From positions 18,290,074 through 18,354,073 of the forward strand of contig CM073893.1 in the NCBI GenBank assembly GCA_037176705.1: DNA of 64,000 bases. Direction: 5' to 3'. Made by a program: the position numbers and the translations under genes. Position 1 is the stretch's first letter. Each line of letters starts with the position of its first letter. This DNA comes from Molossus alvarezi. Its lineage: Eukaryota; Chordata; Mammalia; Chiroptera; Molossidae. Of the stretch, positions 33,961-45,785 are shown piece after piece. The notes under the pieces were generated by a model, which saw only the letters and a list, made by a program, of their open reading frames with translations, was not told the origin of the DNA and did no database searches.

Positions 33961-35860
33961 AAAAAGTCTTAGAAGCTTCCAGAAAAATCTGAAAGAATGT
34001 GTATCAGACTTCTCATCAGAAATGCCAGATGTTAAAGGAAAATAAGTCTGAACTCAGAATACTATTTCAGCCAAGCTATCTTTCAATACTGAAATTTAAA
34101 AAAAAATAGAGACTTTTACAGACATTCAGAGTCTCTCTGAAAGAAGTAAACACTTCATGAATAAAAACCAAAAAGGAGGTACTGAGGTACAAGAGCAATA
34201 GTGAGCAAATGAGTAAAACACATTAATATTAAATAAACACAGATTAAAAATGGTTGCTATTAACAAAACAAAAGTGCTAGAGACATACCATGGGAAATTA
34301 TATTAGGAGGGGTGTTGAGAGGGGGTGTTGCAAGATCAGAAAAAATGAAGTAGAAGCAAGTGAAGTTCTTCATAGGGAGGATATTAATAATAATTAAATT
34401 TAGACTTTGTTAGAAAAAAAATTAAGAACTGTATTGATCATGTAAATCTACTAAAAAGAAAACAGATACAACCAAGACAACTACGGGCTAACCTCAATGT
34501 AAAAGGAGAAATTAAAAAATAAGGCATGAAAGATATAAAGAGAAGCAAGGTAAATAAGATGACAAGAAAAAGGCCAAATATGTTAATAGCCACGCAAAAA
34601 GGTGAAAGTGTTAATCTTACATTAAAAGAAAGACCCTCAGATTGGATTCCAAGCAAAACCTAGTTATGGTATTTTTCAATAAAAAGATCCACTTAAATCA
34701 TACAAAATATCACTGAAAAGTTGAATGGAGGGAATGTAAAAAAAGACATACCAGAAAATACAAGAAACAATCATATCAAACAAAATAGAATTTAATATGA
34801 AAACCAATAAAAGAGACAAATATTTTACACTGACAGAACAATTCACCATGACTATCTGATTGAAATTATTGATTTCATATCAAGTAGGCTTAAGAAGTAA
34901 AAATCCCAATTAAAGGAACAAGTATTAAAAGAAAAGAAATTTTAAGAGAACGGTTAAAGATTTTACCAGAGCTGCATGCCACACATCCCCACCTCTCTCT
35001 CCCAGGATACCATGTCCATAAAGTTTTATAGATGAATTCATCTATAAAACTTTCAAGGAACAGGTAATTTCTATAGTATACAAAAGTTCCAGAGCCAGTA
35101 AAATATGGGAAGCTATAGTAGTTTTTTTGGTTTGAGATTAGTATAACCTTGACATGTAAATAAAGAAACTCAAGGCCGAAAGAATTTATGGGCATAGAAG
35201 CATAAACAGTAAGTAAAAATATGCATCAGTAGACTAAAAGTATATCATTAATGTATGGTTTATCCTAGAAATACCTAGAAAGTTGAACACTGGAAAGTTT
35301 CTCAATGTAAATTTTTATGTTAACAGATAAATGGAGGAGAAAACTATCATCTCAGATGCAGAAAAACAAAATTTTGAAAATCAATGAGAGTCAATAACTA
35401 TTGCAGGGAGGAGAGAAGAGGGCAAACTCTTAGTAAACTAATAATAAAAGAGAACTCTTTAACCTGATAAACACTATCTACTAAAACCATGCAGCAAACA
35501 TACGCAGTGATGAAACGTTGGAAACATTTTCATTAAAGTAAGGCATAGGATGAGGACACATGCCACCACTGCTCATATTCAATATTATACTTAAAGGCAG
35601 TAAAATAAAAAGAGACCTAAAAATTGTAAAGAAGAGAAAAATCTGGAATCAGCAAAAAAAAAAAAAAAGTTAAAAGTCAAGCAAAGAGTGGACAGAAAAT
35701 GTAACATATTTTAACAAGAGTAACCAATAAAAAGGACATAGCCCATTAGACATTAGACACTGAAGAAATTTTAAAAAAGTATATGGGATACACAGCATCC
35801 AGGACACAAAAGGAACTCCTTCAATCATTAAGAAAAAGAAATAGAAAATGGGTACTTCAG

Positions 35861-36072
35861 CGCTGGCTGGTTTGGCTCAGCTGTCAGTTGTCGGCTGGGT
35901 GACCAGAGAGTTGCAGGTTCCATCCCCAGCCCTGGTCTGGGTCCTGTGGGACACAACCAATCCAATCTCTCTCTCACAGTGATGTTCCTCCCTCTCTCTC
36001 TCTCCCTCCCTCCCTCCCACTCTATTTAAAATCAATTGGGGAAAAAAATATCTTCGGGTGAGTATTAACAAC
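35861..36072 (+). mobile_element. Ves SINE, type A', shortened
   Basis: Head GCTGGCTGGTTTGGCTCAGC. The box B side is deleted; the tail is ATATCTTCGGGTGAGTATT. Confidence 0.8.
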
Positions 36073-37077
36073 AATGAAAGTACTTGAAAGGTCTTTGTTA
36101 GGTACAAGAATGGGCGGGGGCGAGAGGGAATAATTTGGGGGCTGTGGATTGTTATAATTATCCATCTGTAAAGTTCTAATTTTGTAAAAGGAAATGTAAA
36201 AGTGTACTAAAATTTTAAAGTATATAATTTTCAAAAAGGGATTGTCCATTTTAACGCTTTCTGCAGCATATTGCTAAACTGCTTTCCAGAAAAGTTCTAC
36301 CAATTTATACTTCCACCTACAGTATATAAGCACACTCATTAATAGATTCTTTAAAAAAAAAAAGCTTTCACCAATGTTGTTCACAAATTCTAAAAATTTA
36401 AAAATAACAACTTACAAAAGTAAAACATATTTAGTGGAGAAATTTGCAAAACGTAGTAAAGCATAAAGAAGAAAATTTAAATCACTCATTATCTCACCAT
36501 CCAAAGACAACCAATGTTAATATTTTGGAGTGTAACAGGGATTTTAAAATTTGTTCATCTATTTCTCCTTCTCACGTTCTCATTTTGGCAGAATAGTCAG
36601 TTTCACTTCTATTTACAGTTCCTTTTCATTTTTAATAGGGTCTTATGAAACTGTAACCATTTCCTCTGTTCTTTATGTTTTAATTATAACAGTAAAGAAC
36701 ATAATTTGAGTATAAATCATGTGTCAAGCATACTTCTAAATACTTCACTTGTTCTTATTCTGCATAACAATCAGATAAATTACCATGACTGTTTTTCTAG
36801 TGAAAGTGGCAGAAATATAAGGAACCAGGCAGGATGGTTTCAGAGTTCATGTTTTTTTATTCCACTCTACCGCCTCAGTTACCTTTTTTCTTAGCCTCAT
36901 TCATTAAAACATACATAACTTATTGCAGGTTTCCACAAGCCGAAGAGCACAGTTAATTATACTGTTCCTTATTTTAATTACTCATTGGAGAATTACTTAC
37001 TGGGTTGTGGCTAATGAGTCAGGACTCCGTGATCGTGGATAAATGATTTTACTTACTTAGGGCTTGTGTAGCCTTAC

Positions 37078-37600
37078 CTGAGAAATGGGTCAGTGGTTAA
37101 ACGTTCAAGTTCTGCTTCTGGATTTTATGCTGCAGTCCATTTCCTGCAGCCCCTTTCAAAGCCTCGGGTTCGCGGGTGCTTACGATCACCTCACATTGAG
37201 GTGTACACAGCGAGACAGAGACTGAAATGGGGGATGAGAACTCTACGCCCGCAGTCCCTTCTCCAGCCGAGGACTGCACGTGGGGAAAAGCAGGGAGTCT
37301 GCAAGGGCTCCCCAGCGTTCCCAGGTCCTGGGCCGGAGGACCCGTCCGGGCTCCACCCCCAGCCGAGCCTCGGCTCCACCGGCTCCACCGGCTCCACTGC
37401 GTTTTCCTTGCGGTTCGCCCGCTCCGTAGGCGAGGCTGCGTTCACCAGCGGGTCCGGACCCTCTCCAACTCCCAGCCACCAGCACCCCACGGCCCCCGGT
37501 GCCCCCTGGCCGGGAAGTACTTCACCATTTACTAGCTCTCGCCTAGGCCGGAGGAAGGACCGCCCAATCTGTAACACCCAGGCCTACCAAACGCGAACCC
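37078..37600 (-). other. SETDB2: Probable SETDB2 first (untranslated) exon
   Basis: On the minus strand a good donor, TTTCTCAG|GTAAGG, lies at 37078/37077 at the edge of the CpG island, followed in gene direction by the intron leading to the start-codon exon. The transcription start is not readable; the right-hand limit is a guess inside the GC-rich block. Confidence 0.45.
37371..37399. repeat. 9-bp tandem repeat in the CpG island
   Basis: Three CGGCTCCAC-type units in a row. Confidence 0.9.
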
Positions 37601-37789
37601 TAAAAGGGAGGAGTCGGGCACCTCCTGGCCGTGTGCCCATTGGTTGCACACCCCACTGAGCCCACGCCTCAGGCCTCCGAGCGCGTACCGCCCGCTAGGC
37701 GGCTGCGCTGCAGCGCGCCGTCTCCCGATTGGCTGACAGTGCTCTCGAGTTCTCTCGCGCTCTCTCGCCGGGCCAATGGGGATAGCCGC

Positions 37790-37837
37790 AGTCGAGAGGC
37801 CGGCTTCGCTGAAGTGGTGGCGCAGCTGCTTCCTCCG
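37790..37837 (+). other. CAB39L: Possible CAB39L first exon (3' part, untranslated)
   Basis: CTGCTTCCTCCG|GTAGGT gives a plausible plus-strand donor at 37837/37838, just upstream of the YY1-type site. The 5' limit is arbitrary. CAB39L (MO25-beta) is a scaffold for the LKB1-STRAD kinase complex; its coding exons lie beyond the window. The assignment rests on synteny only. Confidence 0.4.
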
Positions 37838-39034
37838 GTAGGTGTTCGGCTGCCATCTTGTGTGTGGCTGAGACTGGGCTTCTTGGCAATTGAAACTTCA
37901 CCTAGTGGCTCAAGGTGTAGAGGGGTCCTGAGGGAGCTGTGGAGGAGAGGAGGGGTCTGAGGGAACAGATCCGGCGTCTTCTCGCTTCCTTGAAAAAGAA
38001 CGGTCTTCTTTGCCTAGTTCTCAGCCCTGTGTAGGGAGCTGTGAATGGTGGTGGTGGCGGCTTCCGTTTGTTCGTCATTGTGAGGGCTTGGAGGGGCCTG
38101 TGATGCCTTAAAATTGATTCCTTAAATTCCAGGGAGCTATTCCAGTCATCATTGTCTCGGAAAGATTCTGACCATCAACCTTTACTGATAAAGGAAGTTG
38201 GCTGATGGACTGCCTGGTTCAGAAAGGAAGAAGGCTGGTAATCAATGAAAGGGGGAGAGGGGACTACCTCACCATGAGGCTCGGGTTCGAAAGAGATGTC
38301 TTTATTTCAGTTGGTGGCGAAGGAGCCGCTGCTCAAGTGTTTGTCCTTCTCCGTAGTTATCCTTTGACTAGGGCGTCAGGTACTGCGTTTGGGCAGTTTT
38401 GTTCATTAGTGTGCGGCCAACGTTCCTGCAGTGGTCTTTTTTAAAAGCTGGAAAGTGCTGGCCTTTGTAAGAAACAGTGGAAGTGAAGGAAGAATTTTGT
38501 CAAATCTTGGTTTCCCTGATCTATAGAAGATGTCGAAATTTCTGGGTCTGCCTTGACATGCTTGGTTGCTTTGTCCTGAGTCTTGGGGAGGCTTTTCTAA
38601 GGGAAAGTATTCCAACTTCTGAGCTCTTTTTTTGCATGGAAGGAAGGAGACAAGAAGCACCTCCTTTTCTTCCTCTCTGTCTCTTTTTTTAAATCGAAGT
38701 AGTAAGCAAGAATTGTCTTTCATTTGAGGGGGAAATGTTATCAGATCCAAAAGCCTAGTCAATAAAAGACTAATATTTTGTGATTAACTTTCGCAGTTTT
38801 GACATGCATGAGAAGAAAGCAAAGATATTCATCTTACTGCCTTGAGTTTAGTGTTCAATTATTCAAGGTTAACTGATAACCTGGCAGAGTCAACATCAGA
38901 ACCATGTATTTTGTTGCAGGAATACCAAAGAAAACAACAGTAAAATAATTGAACATTTAAGTATTTTCTTTAAATTTTTGCTTTCTAATTCACGAGTCTT
39001 ATAAAATATAAATTGCAAGGGTTCAAGTATCAAT

Positions 39035-39230
39035 TTAATTTTTTTGTTTTATTTTTTCACTTAGTGATTTTAGAGAGAGAGAGGAAGGGAGAGAGAGAAA
39101 CATCGATTTGTTGTTCCATTTATTTATGAATTCATTGGTTGATTCTTGTATATGCCCTGATTGGAGATCGAACCTGCAACCTTGGCATATTAAAGGATGT
39201 TCTAACCAACTGAGCTACCCAGACATGGCC
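39035..39230 (-). mobile_element. Ves SINE, type B, with target-site duplication
   Basis: Perfect 12-bp flanks TCAAGTATCAAT at 39023-39034 and 39231-39242. Confidence 0.9.
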
Positions 39231-39696
39231 TCAAGTATCAATACTTCAGTGTTGAATTGATGTCTAAGGTACATGTTAGAAATTGGTGGTTAAGAAGCAC
39301 AGGTTTTATAGAAAACTTGACATTCAGTTTGTTTGAACTATATTTGTTGCTTCCAGTTTATACACATAAAATAATATTAAGGATAGGTTCATATTCTTTT
39401 TGTGAAGTCTGTTATAAACTATAGAGAAAGTTAGATAATGAAGATGAGCCCTAAAGTGATAATGCTCTATTTGCCATTTTTTTCTTGAAAGCATACATTC
39501 TCAGTAAATGAATACCAAAATTATCAGTGTCTTAGATCTCTTTTGCTAGAGAAAATTTATTACTTTTCTAGTTTTTTTAAAACAACTTAAAGTCAAAATG
39601 CTTCAACTTCAAATTTACTATATTGCATAAGTATGTTCTATAATTTTAAACAGATAAGTAATTTTACTTTATTTATTTATTTAAAACATTTTTTTT

Positions 39697-39925
39697 GCTC
39701 TGGCCAGTTTGGCTCAGCTGTTAGCCTGCGGACCAGAGAGTCCTGGGTTCGGTTCCCACTAAGGGCACATACCTCAGTTGCATGTCCCTGGCCCCAGTTG
39801 GGGTTGTATGGGTGGCAACTAGTTGATGTCTCTCTCACATCGATGTTTCTTTCTCTCTCTTCCTTTCTCTCTTCCTCCCGCTCTATCTGAAGATAAATGC
39901 AAAAATATCCTTGGGTGTGGCTTAA
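39697..39925 (+). mobile_element. Ves SINE, type A, arm of an inverted pair
   Basis: Head CTCTGGCCAGTTTGGCTCAG. Ends ATATCCTTGGGTGTGGCTT. It appears inserted in the poly-T side of the next SINE. Confidence 0.87.
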
Positions 39926-40166
39926 AAAAAAGTTTTTTTAAGCCGTACCCAAGGATACATTTCCACTGATTTTTAGAGTGGAAAGGAGAGAGGGAAATAA
40001 ACATTCATATAAGAGATATACATTGATTGGTTGCCTCCCCCATGACCCTGACCAGGGCCAGAGATGGAACCTGCAACCAAGATATGAGCCCTTGACCAGG
40101 AATTGAACCTGAGACCTTTCAATCCGAGGGCCAACGCTCTAAACACTGAGCCAAACCGGCCAGGGC
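39926..40166 (-). mobile_element. Ves SINE, type A', other arm of the inverted pair
   Basis: Head at right (GGCCCTGGCCGGTTTGGCTC on the minus strand). The compound 39667-40166 is flanked by perfect CAGATAAGTAATTTTA at 39651-39666 and 40167-40182. Confidence 0.87.
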
Positions 40167-40741
40167 CAGATAAGTAATTTTAAAATAATTAGGTAAGTAT
40201 CTTCAGATTTTTCATTCAGGAATACAGTTCTCTAGACTTAATAACATAATCTGAAGATTCTTAGACATTTTTAAATTATCACTTTTGCATGAACAATATT
40301 AAGTGACTTAAGTGAAAATGATTTAACAATTGATATGTTAGAGATTACTTTTCATTGCAATCTCATAATATAAACACATTTAGATTCTTTTCTGTTACCA
40401 AGTGATGCATGCTGTATAATTATAAAAACAATTTGATAACACTTTTTAAATGAATGTGTTTTGCGACATAGTGTAAATTAAAATGTATCTAAATCAGCAT
40501 AAAAATCAATAAAAACTGCTCTCAGAACCTGTTTGGAATTCTTATATTTGGTACTTTAAAAATCTGAATGATTTTGTGAGCAAAGATTTTAGAGTACTTT
40601 TTTATTCAAAATCGCATTTACAGTGTTACATGTTTCCCCCCTCAGTAACTGAAAAGCCAAACTACACATAATAATTATTATTTTAAAAATTATTTTGGAA
40701 GTCTAGAAATACCTTGCTGTGCTTTGTAAGAGTTTTGATCA

Positions 40742-40744
<3 letters not shown>

Positions 40745-40780
<36 letters not shown>
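40745..40780. repeat. (AT)18 microsatellite
   Basis: Uninterrupted AT dinucleotides followed by TTATATTTATA. Confidence 0.95.
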
Positions 40781-40786
<6 letters not shown>

Positions 40787-40792
40787 TTATAC

Positions 40793-40928
40793 TTAAATCT
40801 TCACCTGAGAATATGTTTTTATTGATTTGAGAGAGGTTGCCTCCCCTACTCGTTCCGACCTTGGGTGTGTGCCCTTACCAGAACTGAACCTGCCACCTTC
40901 TGGTGTGCAGGACGATGCCAGCCAGAGC
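40793..40928 (-). mobile_element. Internally deleted Ves SINE
   Basis: Tail side TCTTCACCTGAGAATATG and part of the head (AACTGAACCTGCCACCTTCT). Most of the CT block is missing. Confidence 0.75.
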
Positions 40929-41018
40929 AAGTATTGATCATATAAATTTCACTTTTAGGGAACATTTTTGAGATTAATTTTCAGAAATATTTCTTTTCCT
41001 CATTAATTTTGTGCATTT

Positions 41019-41228
41019 TTTTTTTTTTTTTTAATCCTCACTCGAGGTCTCTTTTGCATTTATCTTCAGATAGAGTGGGCGGGGGGAGAGACAGAGAAAC
41101 ATCGATGTGAGCGAGACATGCCGAGTGGTTGCCATCCACATGACCCCAATCAGGGCCAGGGACAAACTGCAACCTTAGCGGGAACTGAATCCGGGACTGT
41201 CCAGTCCACAGGCCAACTGGCCAGGGCA
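41019..41228 (-). mobile_element. Ves SINE, type A, partly deleted head
   Basis: Flanks AATTTTGTGCATTTTT and AATTTTGTTCATTTTT. The GTACC segment and box A side are shortened. Confidence 0.85.
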
Positions 41229-41263
41229 ATTTTGTTCATTTTTCTATCACGTTTCTGGTTTTT

Positions 41264-41536
41264 TTTGTTTTGTTTTTTTTTATAATTTTTTTTTAATCCT
41301 CACCCAAGGACATTTTTCCATTTTTTGTACAGATAGAGTGGGAAGGAGAGAGAGGAAGAGAGAGAGAGAGAGAAACATCGATGTGAAAGGGACACATCGA
41401 GTGGCTGCCACCCGCACGACCAACCAGGGCCGGGGACAAACTGCAACCGAGGTACATGCCCTTAGCAGGAACCGAACCCGGGTCTCTCCGGACCGCAGGC
41501 CAACGCTCTAACCGCTGAGCCAAACTGGCCAGGGCT
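41264..41536 (-). mobile_element. Ves SINE, type A, near-consensus, with target-site duplication
   Basis: Perfect 16-bp flanks CACGTTTCTGGTTTTT at 41248-41263 and 41537-41552. It lies 35 bp from the previous SINE, same orientation. Confidence 0.93.
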
Positions 41537-42173
41537 CACGTTTCTGGTTTTTAAACCAGTACAATCCATTATGGGGACAAATAAAACAATCTGACTAAAA
41601 ATTTAAAATGATTTAAAACAATGTAAAAGTAAAAATGACCACTGCAGTTTGTGCTGTTCAGCTGATCAATGAAATTTAATTCCTGAATCCAACAATGTCT
41701 CTTAATTGCTGAAAATGCTTGTGAGATGAACGTGTAGGACTTTGAGATTATTTCACTTAAAGGAGAAACATTTAGAGTACTATTATATACATAGCTTTTT
41801 TAAAAAGATGGAGGAATTGAAACACTAAAAGATTGCCTTTACTATGACTTCTCCCTTTGTGACCTCAATTATTCCAGCTACTTAAACTTACATCTTTGTG
41901 CAAATGAGCTGTAATTCTACTTTAAATTCTTCTCTCTTAAGTGCTTAACACACATTACTCAAATCCTTTGGTCAGTTAAATCAACTCAGTTTGTATACAA
42001 CTCTCCTTCTATCTTAATTAAGTGGCTCATATTTAACTTGCAATTCTCCCTTTTGCCCAACTGTATAATCTGTTGCTTCAACCTTCAAAACGCTTTTCTT
42101 TTCAATTTTCTACTCATTGCTACTGCCCTAATTTAGCCCTTTTACTTTTTCTTAAAAACACTTAATATGAGAT

Positions 42174-42365
42174 CTGGCTAGTGTGGCACAGTTGGTTAGT
42201 GTCATGTGGTACACCAAAAGGTGGCACGGGTTTGATTCTGGTCAGGGGACATACCAGGTTGTAGGTTGGATCTCCAGTTGGAAGGCAGCCGATAGATGTT
42301 CCTCTCTCACGTTGATGTCTCTCTCCCTTCCTCTTTCAAATGCATTAAAAAAAATAAAATAAAAA
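42174..42365 (+). mobile_element. Ves SINE, type B
   Basis: Head TCTGGCTAGTGTGGCACAGT. Tail AATAAAATAAAAACAG, abutting the next SINE. Confidence 0.82.
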
Positions 42366-42368
42366 CAG

Positions 42369-42610
42369 CGCTGGCTGGTTTGGCTCAGAGGTTAGAGTAT
42401 CTGCCCTCTTACTGAAGGATCTCAGGTTCTATTCTGGTCAAGGGCATGCACCTGGGTTGCAAGTTCGATCTCCAGTCTGGGTCAGGGTCATACGGGGACA
42501 GCCAATCAATGTGTCTGTCTCACACTGATGTTTCTCTCTCTTCCTCCCTCTCCCTCTCTCTAAAAATCAATGGAAAAATGTCCTTGGGTAAGGATTAACA
42601 AAAAACAAAA
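42369..42610 (+). mobile_element. Ves SINE, type A'
   Basis: GCTGGCTGGTTTGGCTCAGA head and ATGTCCTTGGGTAAGGATT tail. AAAACACTT occurs before the left member and after this one. Confidence 0.84.
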
Positions 42611-42989
42611 CAAAACACTTGTATGACATTGTATTATTGACAAAGCTCACATTCCTCAATGTGAAAATTTAAGTTTGGCTGCTGTGGGTGAGTAAATTAA
42701 AAAAAATTATTTAAGTTTATTACTTACCTGTGAAAAAGAATGAACTGATGAGGTAGCTTTGTTACAAAAAGTTGCCAGGGACCTAAGTTCCCTGTAGCTT
42801 GTTGCTGCACCATCCTCATCATGCAGCTCCATGTTGTGGACCATGATGGCTGCTTCATTTCCTGCCATTATATGCCACATGCTTACATTAAAAGTTAAAA
42901 TGTATGGTGGTAGGGTACACAGAATATTTGTAAGTGGTAGGAGGAGTAGGATTTTTATTTTCTATGTGTTTTAAGTAATTCCATGATTT

Positions 42990-43221
42990 TTTTTTTTAAA
43001 TCATCACCCGAGGATATGCCTTTTTATTGATCTTAGAGGAAGGGACAGAGAGAGTGAAGAAACATTGATGTGAGAGAGAAACATATATCAGTTGCCTCTG
43101 TTACACTACCTGACTGGGGATCAAACCCTCAACCTAAGTATGTGCCCTGACCAGGAATTGAACCATCGACGCTTCGGTGCACGGGATGATGCTCCAACCA
43201 ACTGAACCACACTGGCCAGGG
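42990..43221 (-). mobile_element. Ves SINE, mixed form, with target-like flanks
   Basis: AATTCCATGATTTT on the left, AATTCCATTATTTC on the right. Tail side ATCATCACCCGAGGATATG. Confidence 0.85.
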
Positions 43222-43647
43222 ACAATTCCATTATTTCCGTTACAATTCATAATTTTGTAATGGTTCTGTTAGATTTCTACACTTGTATTTGGGAGGAATA
43301 AGATTGGTAGCTTGTGATCCTGAAATGTTATGCTTGTGGCCTCTATTATCACTTGCAGACCCAGGGACTACTCTGTATATAACCTTTCTGTCTGTAAAAA
43401 TGGTTATGACTGCCACAAATCGATGCCTAGCTCAACTTCCTTTCTGTTAAAGTATAGACAGGTTTTATTCAATGATAATCTCCTCTTACCCTATACTCAA
43501 ATTTTTCATTTTATACACATTTTATGTTACTTTGTGAGAAACAAAGTAACTCCTTGGAAAGCAAGAGTCCTTGAGTGTGGCGAACACATGTTTGGATGCA
43601 GTTAATAATGGATGTGTGTGCTCATTTGAAGTATATTTCATATTTTA

Positions 43648-43874
43648 TTTATTATTTTTTAAAATATTTTTCTTTACTGAGTTTAGAGAGAGGGGAAGGG
43701 AGAGGGAGAGAGAAGTAGAAATATTGATGAGAGAGAACATCGATGGGCCACCTCCCGCATGCCCCCCAGTGGGAATTGAGCCCACAGCCTGGGCATGTGC
43801 CCTGACCAGGAATTAAACCGGCAACCTCTTGGTGCATGGGTCGACATTCAACCACTGAGCCACACCGGCCAGGC
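43648..43874 (-). mobile_element. Ves SINE, type B, with target-site duplication
   Basis: Perfect 15-bp flanks ATATTTCATATTTTA at 43633-43647 and 43875-43889. Confidence 0.92.
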
Positions 43875-44459
43875 ATATTTCATATTTTAAATAGAATAAA
43901 GAATTGTGTGGGGAGGTCAGAGATAGGTCTACCTTGCTTTATACGTGAAGTGTCTTCTGTCTTTGGAGAAATATATTCATCTCTTGGAAATCAACAAATA
44001 AAAACATTAATACCTTGACAGAAAATGAGCAAAGGATATGAACTCTTGATCACAGAAGAAGACAAATGGCTTACATTAAAAATATTTAGCTTGTAATTAA
44101 ATAAATATTTAAACAAAGCAATTTGTCATACATCAAGAGACAAACATGTAAGTACTCTTTGACCCTTTCTAGGAAACTTTCATCTGTGGAAATAAAGATG
44201 AAGTCAGAGCTTTATGATCACAGTGTAAGTTCATACTAGTGAAAAATTAGAAATAAAAAATCCCCAGTGGTAGAATGGTTTTATAAAATATTGTACACCA
44301 TGATAGGCTAAATTTCATGATAGACTATATTTAAACCTTTTAAAAGATATTTTTCAAATGGTGTTTCATGATATAGGCTATTTAATGACATAGAAAAGTG
44401 GTAACCATTTTGTGTTACATGAGAAAAGTATAGAATAGTCATTGAAGAAAAGCCAATTA

Positions 44460-45400
44460 AAACCACAGTGAAGATAACACTATACTCTCTTTGAATGTTC
44501 AGAAAGAAAAAATACCAAGTGGTGGGAAGGATACAAAGAAATGGGATTCAGATCTTGCTGGTGGGAATGTAAATACCACAGCCATTTGAAAAACGGTTTG
44601 ATAATTTCTTATAAATCAAACATACCCTGCCCTGGCTGGTGTGGCTCAGTTGGTTGGGACACAGAAAGGTTATGGGTTTGATTTCCAGTCAGGGCACATA
44701 CCTGGGTTGCAGGTTCAATCCATGGTCAGGATGCGTTCCAGAACCAGTGATCAATATTTCTCTCCCTCCCTTTCTCTCGCTCTCTCTAAAATCAATGAAA
44801 ACATATCCTTATGTGAGGATTTAAAAGAAAATCAAACATACCCTTATATTACCTAGCAATCCCCCTTCTAGGTTGGATTTTACCAGCAAAATATGAGAGC
44901 TCCATTAGCTTCCCTTTTTGGCCAGCAGTTGACATCATCAATTTATTTTGTGTGTTTTTATTTTATTTAGGCATTATATAAGATATGTAGAGTGGCCTCT
45001 CATGATTTCACTTTGCATTTGAAATCATAATGAGATGTCACTACTTTATATGCTTTTCTCATAAAACGTGAAATGGAAAACCTATAATCACTTCTCTGCA
45101 AATATTTATAGCCATTGTATTTATAATCACCCCAAACTGGAAATATCCCAAATGTCTCAACTGAGGAAAGGGTATCTAAAAAGTAAAGTATGTCCATACA
45201 TACCACAGAAATGAACCTCTTAGTTCAGGATCACACACAAGTGTATGGGGAAAGGGACTGTGATATAACTATATACTAAGTTATAAGAAAAATCTTAAAA
45301 TGAGCCATTATATAATGAAAACGCACCAAAAAATGTGACCATAAAACATGAAAATGGTAATCTATTTCAAAATAAGCCAAGAGAAATTAAGGGAAAGATG
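44460..45400 (+). repeat. Old L1 3' fragment interrupted by a SINE
   Basis: TGCTGGTGGGAATGTAAATA, GAAAAACGGTTTGATAATTT, then after the SINE CCTAGCAATCCCCCTTCTAG and AAACTGGAAATATCCCAAAT: the ordered degenerate 3' ORF2 text of an old L1. Confidence 0.7.
44628..44828 (+). mobile_element. Ves SINE, mixed B/A', inside an old L1
   Basis: Perfect 15-bp flanks AAATCAAACATACCC at 44613-44627 and 44829-44843. Confidence 0.92.
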
Positions 45401-45539
45401 AAATCTTTGAGGAACTACGCAAATCAGAAATTAAAGGAGCTCAGAAATGACATGACTAGGCCATAGAAGGATGTGAAATGACAGCTGACAACTCAAAGAA
45501 TGAGGAAAAAGTGATGACGAAATTAGAAAGAAAAGAAGA

Positions 45540-45785
45540 ACCCTGGCTGGTGTTGCTCAGTGGTTAGAGTGTTAGCCCACACACCAAATGGTCATGGGTT
45601 TGATTCTCAGTCAAGGGCACATAACTGGGTTGCAGGTTCAGTCCTGGCCCTAATCAGGGCACATGTGGTAGGCAACCAATTTATGTCTCACAGTGATGTT
45701 TCTTTCTCTCCCTCCCTCCCTTTCTCTCCCTTCCACTCTGAAAATCAATGGAAAAAATATCCTTAGGTGAGGATTAATAAAAAAA
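45540..45785 (+). mobile_element. Ves SINE, type A'
   Basis: CCCTGGCTGGTGTTGCTCAG head; ATATCCTTAGGTGAGGATTA tail. Confidence 0.85.

Larger units (their letters stand above)
33120..35830 (+). repeat. Ancient LINE-1 block
   Basis: Degenerate ORF1-like text near 34000-34150 (CAGAATACTATTTCAGCCAA, then TTTACAGACATTCAGAG) and ORF2 reverse-transcriptase-region text near 35320-35600 (TCTCAGATGCAGAAAAACAA, CATGCCACCACTGCTCATAT), all in plus orientation. No open frame survives. Confidence 0.55.
31496..37077 (-). other. SETDB2: First SETDB2 intron (5' untranslated region)
   Basis: From the CpG-island exon donor to the start-codon exon. It contains a MIR, an old L1 block (33120-35830) and SINEs at about 32850, 33513, 33576 and 35861. 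Nothing recognised in 31500-31980, 32110-32840 (an old L1 fragment is possible at 32340-32480) and 36080-37060. Further untranslated exons could be hidden. Confidence 0.7.
1..37600 (-). other. SETDB2: SETDB2 gene, 5' half (exons listed separately)
   Basis: The gene runs leftwards from the CpG island and leaves the window at position 1. SETDB2 is a nuclear histone H3 lysine-9 methyltransferase with an MBD, a pre-SET region and a split SET domain. Only the N-terminal region and the start of the MBD are here; pre-SET and SET lie outside. Identification rests on my recognition of the human N-terminal protein, which starts MGEKNGDAK and contains QNVLQSLKQKIKDGSATNK, EQENKS and HFQRRHAKTNSHSSALHVSY. 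All visible junctions are GT-AG and phases chain exactly (G|GT, G|AA, G|AT, CT|A). The right-hand limit is approximate because the transcription start cannot be read from sequence. Confidence 0.93.
37130..38100. promoter_or_regulatory. CpG island, shared SETDB2/CAB39L bidirectional promoter
   Basis: The only long CpG-dense stretch outside L1-type leaders. It carries four CCAAT boxes in both orientations: plus-strand CCAAT at 37564-37568 and 37773-37777, inverted ATTGG at 37639-37643 and 37728-37732. A YY1-type GCCATCTTG lies at 37852-37860. No TATA box is evident. In human the two genes start about 200 bp apart head to head, which this matches. Long open frames inside it are a by-product of GC content. 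Confidence 0.85.

Noticed and set aside
37093..37659. 188-codon frame across the CpG island
   Set aside because: The GC-rich island makes long frames in several registers on both strands; there is no known domain, and it overlaps the promoter and the predicted SETDB2 first exon on the other strand.
38134..38239. Possible extra untranslated exon (CTTAAATTCCAG acceptor, GGCTG|GTAATC donor)
   Set aside because: Weak polypyrimidine tract and weak donor; could be an alternative CAB39L exon but not supportable from sequence alone.
42720..42900. Possible old exon text (CTTACCTGTG and CATGCAGCTCCATGTTG)
   Set aside because: Could be read as a minus-strand donor, but no open phase joins it to SETDB2, it lies on the CAB39L side of the promoter and no known protein is recognised.
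43330..43605. 91-codon plus-strand frame in the CAB39L intron
   Set aside because: No acceptor or donor in phase, no recognisable domain and overlap with an adjoining SINE.
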